Positions 37,832 through 40,798 of a stretch of 40,798 nt of DNA are shown here, in pieces. Location: assembly GCA_964420285.1 (NCBI GenBank), contig CAYQTE010000040.1, positions 1-40,798 of the forward strand. The letters run 5' to 3'. A program made the position numbers and the translations under genes. Position 1 is the first letter of the stretch; each line of letters starts with the position of its first letter. Below the pieces are notes generated by a model that was not told the origin of the DNA, did no database searches, and worked only from the letters and a program-made list of their open reading frames with translations. Source of the stretch: CAYQTE01 sp964420285 (lineage in GTDB: Bacteria > Planctomycetota > Phycisphaerae > Tepidisphaerales > Tepidisphaeraceae).

Positions 37832-40705
37832 TTAATGAAGGTCGCCGAAATAGAGGCTGATCGAGCCTTTGTAATCACCCTTGGCCACGGCCTGATTGCC
37901 TTGCGGGCCGGTGGTGGTGGGTCTGCCGAATTTGTTGCCGATGGGAGGAATGGCGTGCAGGAACGAGAAATTGGTGGCCGGGTATTGGACGATGATGCTG
38001 GCGGGAATCGGCGGCGAGGGGAACTGGGGCTTGAGCACCTGCACGTACAGGTCGTCCTGATTGACAAGGGCGGTGATGAGTCCCTCGCTGGTTCGCAGTT
38101 GAATCCAGCGCACGCCGGAGTAGAAGCCTTTGAACTGGGGATAATCAAACGGCTTGGTCTGATCGGCCGTGGGATAGCCGGCCACGGTGTTGTTGTAGGT
38201 GCGGTCCCAGACATCGAGCGTTCCGCCGGCCAGTCGGTTTTGATAGACGGGGCTTGGGCCATTGCCGAGGAAGCGCATGGATTTGATGTTGGCTTCGGGA
38301 TAATCGAACCCGACGCCGAAGAAATCATGCGGGCCGGTGAGGTTGTAGGCGTAGTCGATGCCCAGCCAGCCGTTGGGGTGGATGCGGTAGACGACGGAAT
38401 TCATGTTGCCGGTGTAGGCGGCGGTGACGACCAGATCGTTGCCATCCGTCTTTTGCGTGAGGCTGGTAAGCTCGGCATTGCCGACTGCCAGGCGCGGGCC
38501 GTTCACCAGAGAGAAGGGCTTCCCGCCGCGCGAGACGGCCGAAAGTTGACCGGTCTTCTTGCTGATTTGAAGGGAGAGATCGGCGACGGTGGCGGTGATG
38601 GCATCGGGGGTTTCGGCGGACGTCACCTTTTGATCGGATGGCTGGGACGGGATTCTGCGATAGAGGTTGATGCTGTCGGCGGGATAATCCCAAGTCCACA
38701 GTTCGCGACCGGTCGGGTCTTTGATGGTCACGGCCGTGACGTCAGCGACTGGATAGGGTTGGCTCGTCGGGTGCGGGGGCTGCACCACCTTGCCCGTCGC
38801 TCCGGGGGGAATGGAACCTGCCGGTTTGCACTCGATTGTCTCGTTCCATATCTGGCCCTTGGTATCGCTCGGTAGGGGGAACTCGCGTATCTCAAAAGAG
38901 AACGAACATTGGTCCAAATCGGTGAAGGCGTACCGATTCTCAACAGTCAGTCCCATCGCATTCGACGCGTCCTGCACCGGAACCACCGGCGACCAAAGCT
39001 GCTTGATGGCGTAATACGACCCCTCCTTCTCTCGATACGGCCCGACGATTCCATCCGGAGCCTCGTTGCCGCGCGAGTCGATGATGCGGTTCTTGTCGGT
39101 GCGAACGACATCTTCATCGAGGAATGCCCAGATGAATCCGCCGGCGCCGGCCCGGCCGTGGATCATGACGTTCCAGTAATCGTCCAGTCCCGCGCCGGCG
39201 CCGCCGTCGTAATTGCCGTGCAGCATTTCGGTTGGGAAGAAGGGGACGGTTCCGTTGGATTTGGTAACAACCGCGTTGTATTGCGGGTAATGGCTGTTGT
39301 CGGTGCCGCGGAATGTCTGCTGCGGGTGGACGACTTTGCGCTGCTGCGGATCCCACTTGGCATAGTCGTCGTCGAGTGCCGTGTTCCAGCCGCCTTCGTT
39401 GCCGTTGTCCCAGAACAGGATGCACGGGTGATTCACATCGCGTTTGACCATCGCCTCGACCAGCACGTGGCCGATCGGCGCGTCGTAGGAGTGCTGCCAT
39501 CCGGCCAGCTCATCCAGCACGTACATGCCCATCTTGTCGCATTCGTCCAGGAAATGCTGATCCGGCGGGTAATGGCTCATGCGGACGGCGTTCATGTTCA
39601 TGTCCTTCATGAGCGAAATGTCGTCGCGGCTGATCTGCTCGGACAAACACCGGCCGGAATCCGGCCAGAAGGAATGGCGATCGCACCCCTTTAACATGAT
39701 TTTCTGGCCGTTAACGAAGATGCCGGGATTGGTGCCCTGGCGCACTTCGATGGTGCGAAAGCCGAAGGTCTTGCGGATGGTGTGGATCACGGCGCCGGTG
39801 TTGTCTTTGAGGCGGAATTCAAGCTGATAGAGGTTGGGGGTTTCAGCCGTCCAGAGCTTGGGGCTAATTGCTTTGGTTGCCAGATGCGCAGTGCCGTCGA
39901 GCAGCGGGAATTGCTGCGAGAACGCCGGGCCGACGGAATTGCCGGCCAAGTCCAGAATCTGACCTTCGCAGGTCCACCGCATCGTTTCCGTTTGCGCCCG
40001 TGGCTGCGCGTCCACATACACATCGGCCGTTAATGACCCATCCGCCTTGGCGTCGATTGCGACACGCCCGATGGAATCCATCGGCACGGCCTCCAGATAC
40101 ACCGGCCGGAAGATGCCGCCGTAATTCCAATAGTCGCCGCGGCGCTCGGCGTTGTTCACCGATGCGTTGGCCGATTCATCATCGACAGTCACTTCCAGTA
40201 GATTCTCCAGCCCGAACTTGATCAGCTTGGTGACGTCGTATTTGAACTGGTAATAGCCGCCCTGATGCATCGGTCCGGCCGATTGGCCGTTGACCTTCGC
40301 CTGCGTGTCGGTCATCGAGCCTTCAAAGACGAGATTGACCTTGAGGCTCGACCATGCGGCCGGCGGAGTGAATGTGCGCTTGTATTGTCCCTGCACTTTG
40401 GGCCAGGGGCGGAGGTTATCCCGGCCATAACTGTAAACGCCGAAGCCCTGAAGTTCCCAGTTTGACGGCACGCCGATGGTGGTCCACTTGTTGGCGTTCT
40501 GGCCGTTGGTGCAGAAGAAATCCCACTGGATGGGATCGTCCTTGCCCTTGCCAGAGAGATATTGCACCTGCGTTTCGGCCGCCAAGGCGGGGGCTGCCAA
40601 GGCCAGCAGAATCAACCAGAAGCGAAACGATGCGGTGGCTGAGAGTGCGTGGGCCGTTCGACTCTGACCGGCCGTGCCCAACCCGCGGAATGGCGTTTTT
40701 CTCAT
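37832..40705 (-). CDS. Secreted glycoside hydrolase family 2 (beta-galactosidase-like)
   Basis: The 957-residue enzyme has a signal peptide (hydrophobic stretch about 29-42, ending ALAAETQVQ), an N-terminal sugar-binding domain (GRDNLRPWPKVQGQYKRTF), immunoglobulin-like domain, the TIM barrel and C-terminal domains. Signature VRMSHYPPDQHFLDECDKMG lies at 374-393. The acid/base is E437 in WDNGNEGGWN; E493 in FPTEMLHGNYDGG is the likely nucleophile. The motif around E493 differs from the LacZ one (CEYAHAMGN). The first 27 residues before the hydrophobic stretch are unusually long and no good ribosome-binding site precedes ATG 40705. Natural substrate is unknown; it probably degrades polysaccharide outside the cytoplasm. 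Confidence 0.9.
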   Translation of the reverse strand: MRKTPFRGLGTAGQSRTAHALSATASFRFWLILLALAAPALAAETQVQYLSGKGKDDPIQWDFFCTNGQNANKWTTIGVPSNWELQGFGVYSYGRDNLRPWPKVQGQYKRTFTPPAAWSSLKVNLVFEGSMTDTQAKVNGQSAGPMHQGGYYQFKYDVTKLIKFGLENLLEVTVDDESANASVNNAERRGDYWNYGGIFRPVYLEAVPMDSIGRVAIDAKADGSLTADVYVDAQPRAQTETMRWTCEGQILDLAGNSVGPAFSQQFPLLDGTAHLATKAISPKLWTAETPNLYQLEFRLKDNTGAVIHTIRKTFGFRTIEVRQGTNPGIFVNGQKIMLKGCDRHSFWPDSGRCLSEQISRDDISLMKDMNMNAVRMSHYPPDQHFLDECDKMGMYVLDELAGWQHSYDAPIGHVLVEAMVKRDVNHPCILFWDNGNEGGWNTALDDDYAKWDPQQRKVVHPQQTFRGTDNSHYPQYNAVVTKSNGTVPFFPTEMLHGNYDGGAGAGLDDYWNVMIHGRAGAGGFIWAFLDEDVVRTDKNRIIDSRGNEAPDGIVGPYREKEGSYYAIKQLWSPVVPVQDASNAMGLTVENRYAFTDLDQCSFSFEIREFPLPSDTKGQIWNETIECKPAGSIPPGATGKVVQPPHPTSQPYPVADVTAVTIKDPTGRELWTWDYPADSINLYRRIPSQPSDQKVTSAETPDAITATVADLSLQISKKTGQLSAVSRGGKPFSLVNGPRLAVGNAELTSLTQKTDGNDLVVTAAYTGNMNSVVYRIHPNGWLGIDYAYNLTGPHDFFGVGFDYPEANIKSMRFLGNGPSPVYQNRLAGGTLDVWDRTYNNTVAGYPTADQTKPFDYPQFKGFYSGVRWIQLRTSEGLITALVNQDDLYVQVLKPQFPSPPIPASIIVQYPATNFSFLHAIPPIGNKFGRPTTTGPQGNQAVAKGDYKGSISLYFGDLH

Positions 40706-40798
40706 AGGCGTATCGTCCAGAACAAGGTTTTCCTCGTCGAGATGCTCACCAGAGGCCGACGATACCAGAAACTGTGAAAAACGCGAAAACCTTGAGCG

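Overview
The window is a GC-rich (roughly 60-65 % by eye) bacterial chromosome segment. Its gene content and style point to a planctomycete, most likely a Phycisphaerae-type lineage: ribosomal proteins with long low-complexity tails, a PEP-CTERM secreted protein with a NIDO domain, a TPR protein with a C-terminal region of a kind I associate with that group, and a secreted GH2 enzyme. The taxonomy is inference; no rRNA is present. A run of exactly 100 N at 32276..32375, flanked by identical 55-nt sequences, shows a draft (probably metagenome) assembly.

Layout. (1) 1..179: the 5' part of an antitoxin-like gene on the minus strand. (2) 436..16375: one long S10-spc-alpha ribosomal cluster on the plus strand: S10, L3, L4, L23, L2, S19, L22, S3, L16, L29, S17, L14, L24, L5, S14, S8, L6, L18, S5, L15, secY, map, L36, S13, S11, rpoA, L17. 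L30, adk, infA and rpsD (S4) are missing from their usual places. A TTGACA/TAAATT promoter precedes S10. (3) 16500..23500: housekeeping and envelope genes: a cellulose-synthase-like GT2, a hotdog thioesterase, an M20 dipeptidase, a small membrane protein, a minus-strand pair (methyltransferase plus CpsB-type PHP phosphatase), a PIN-like protein and a PfkB sugar kinase. (4) 23500..28520: thpR, recA with a structured leader and possible LexA-type operator, a convergent quinone-oxidoreductase-like gene, an aldo/keto reductase, nnrE and a tRNA-Val(UAC) that overlaps the end of nnrE. (5) 28520..32640: a PEP-CTERM/NIDO gene with its own promoter, structured leader and terminator, then ampG, a lipoprotein, moaB (interrupted by the assembly gap) and tRNA-Glu(CUC). 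(6) 32634..33533: a gene-poor stretch with a strong 66-nt hairpin and one weak ORF. (7) 33534..40705: minus-strand genes: TPR protein, citrate synthase, beta-propeller protein and a GH2 beta-galactosidase.

The ribosomal cluster supplies translation, RNA polymerase alpha, the Sec channel and N-terminal methionine removal. The secreted GH2 enzyme and the propeller protein look co-transcribed and probably act outside the cytoplasm. AmpG fits muropeptide recycling. The most promising non-coding signals are the two-tier hairpin in the recA leader, the 18-bp hairpin behind tRNA-Glu, the hairpin/pseudoknot leader of the PEP-CTERM gene, and several genes whose -10 box lies 6-7 nt from the start codon, which would make leaderless mRNAs.
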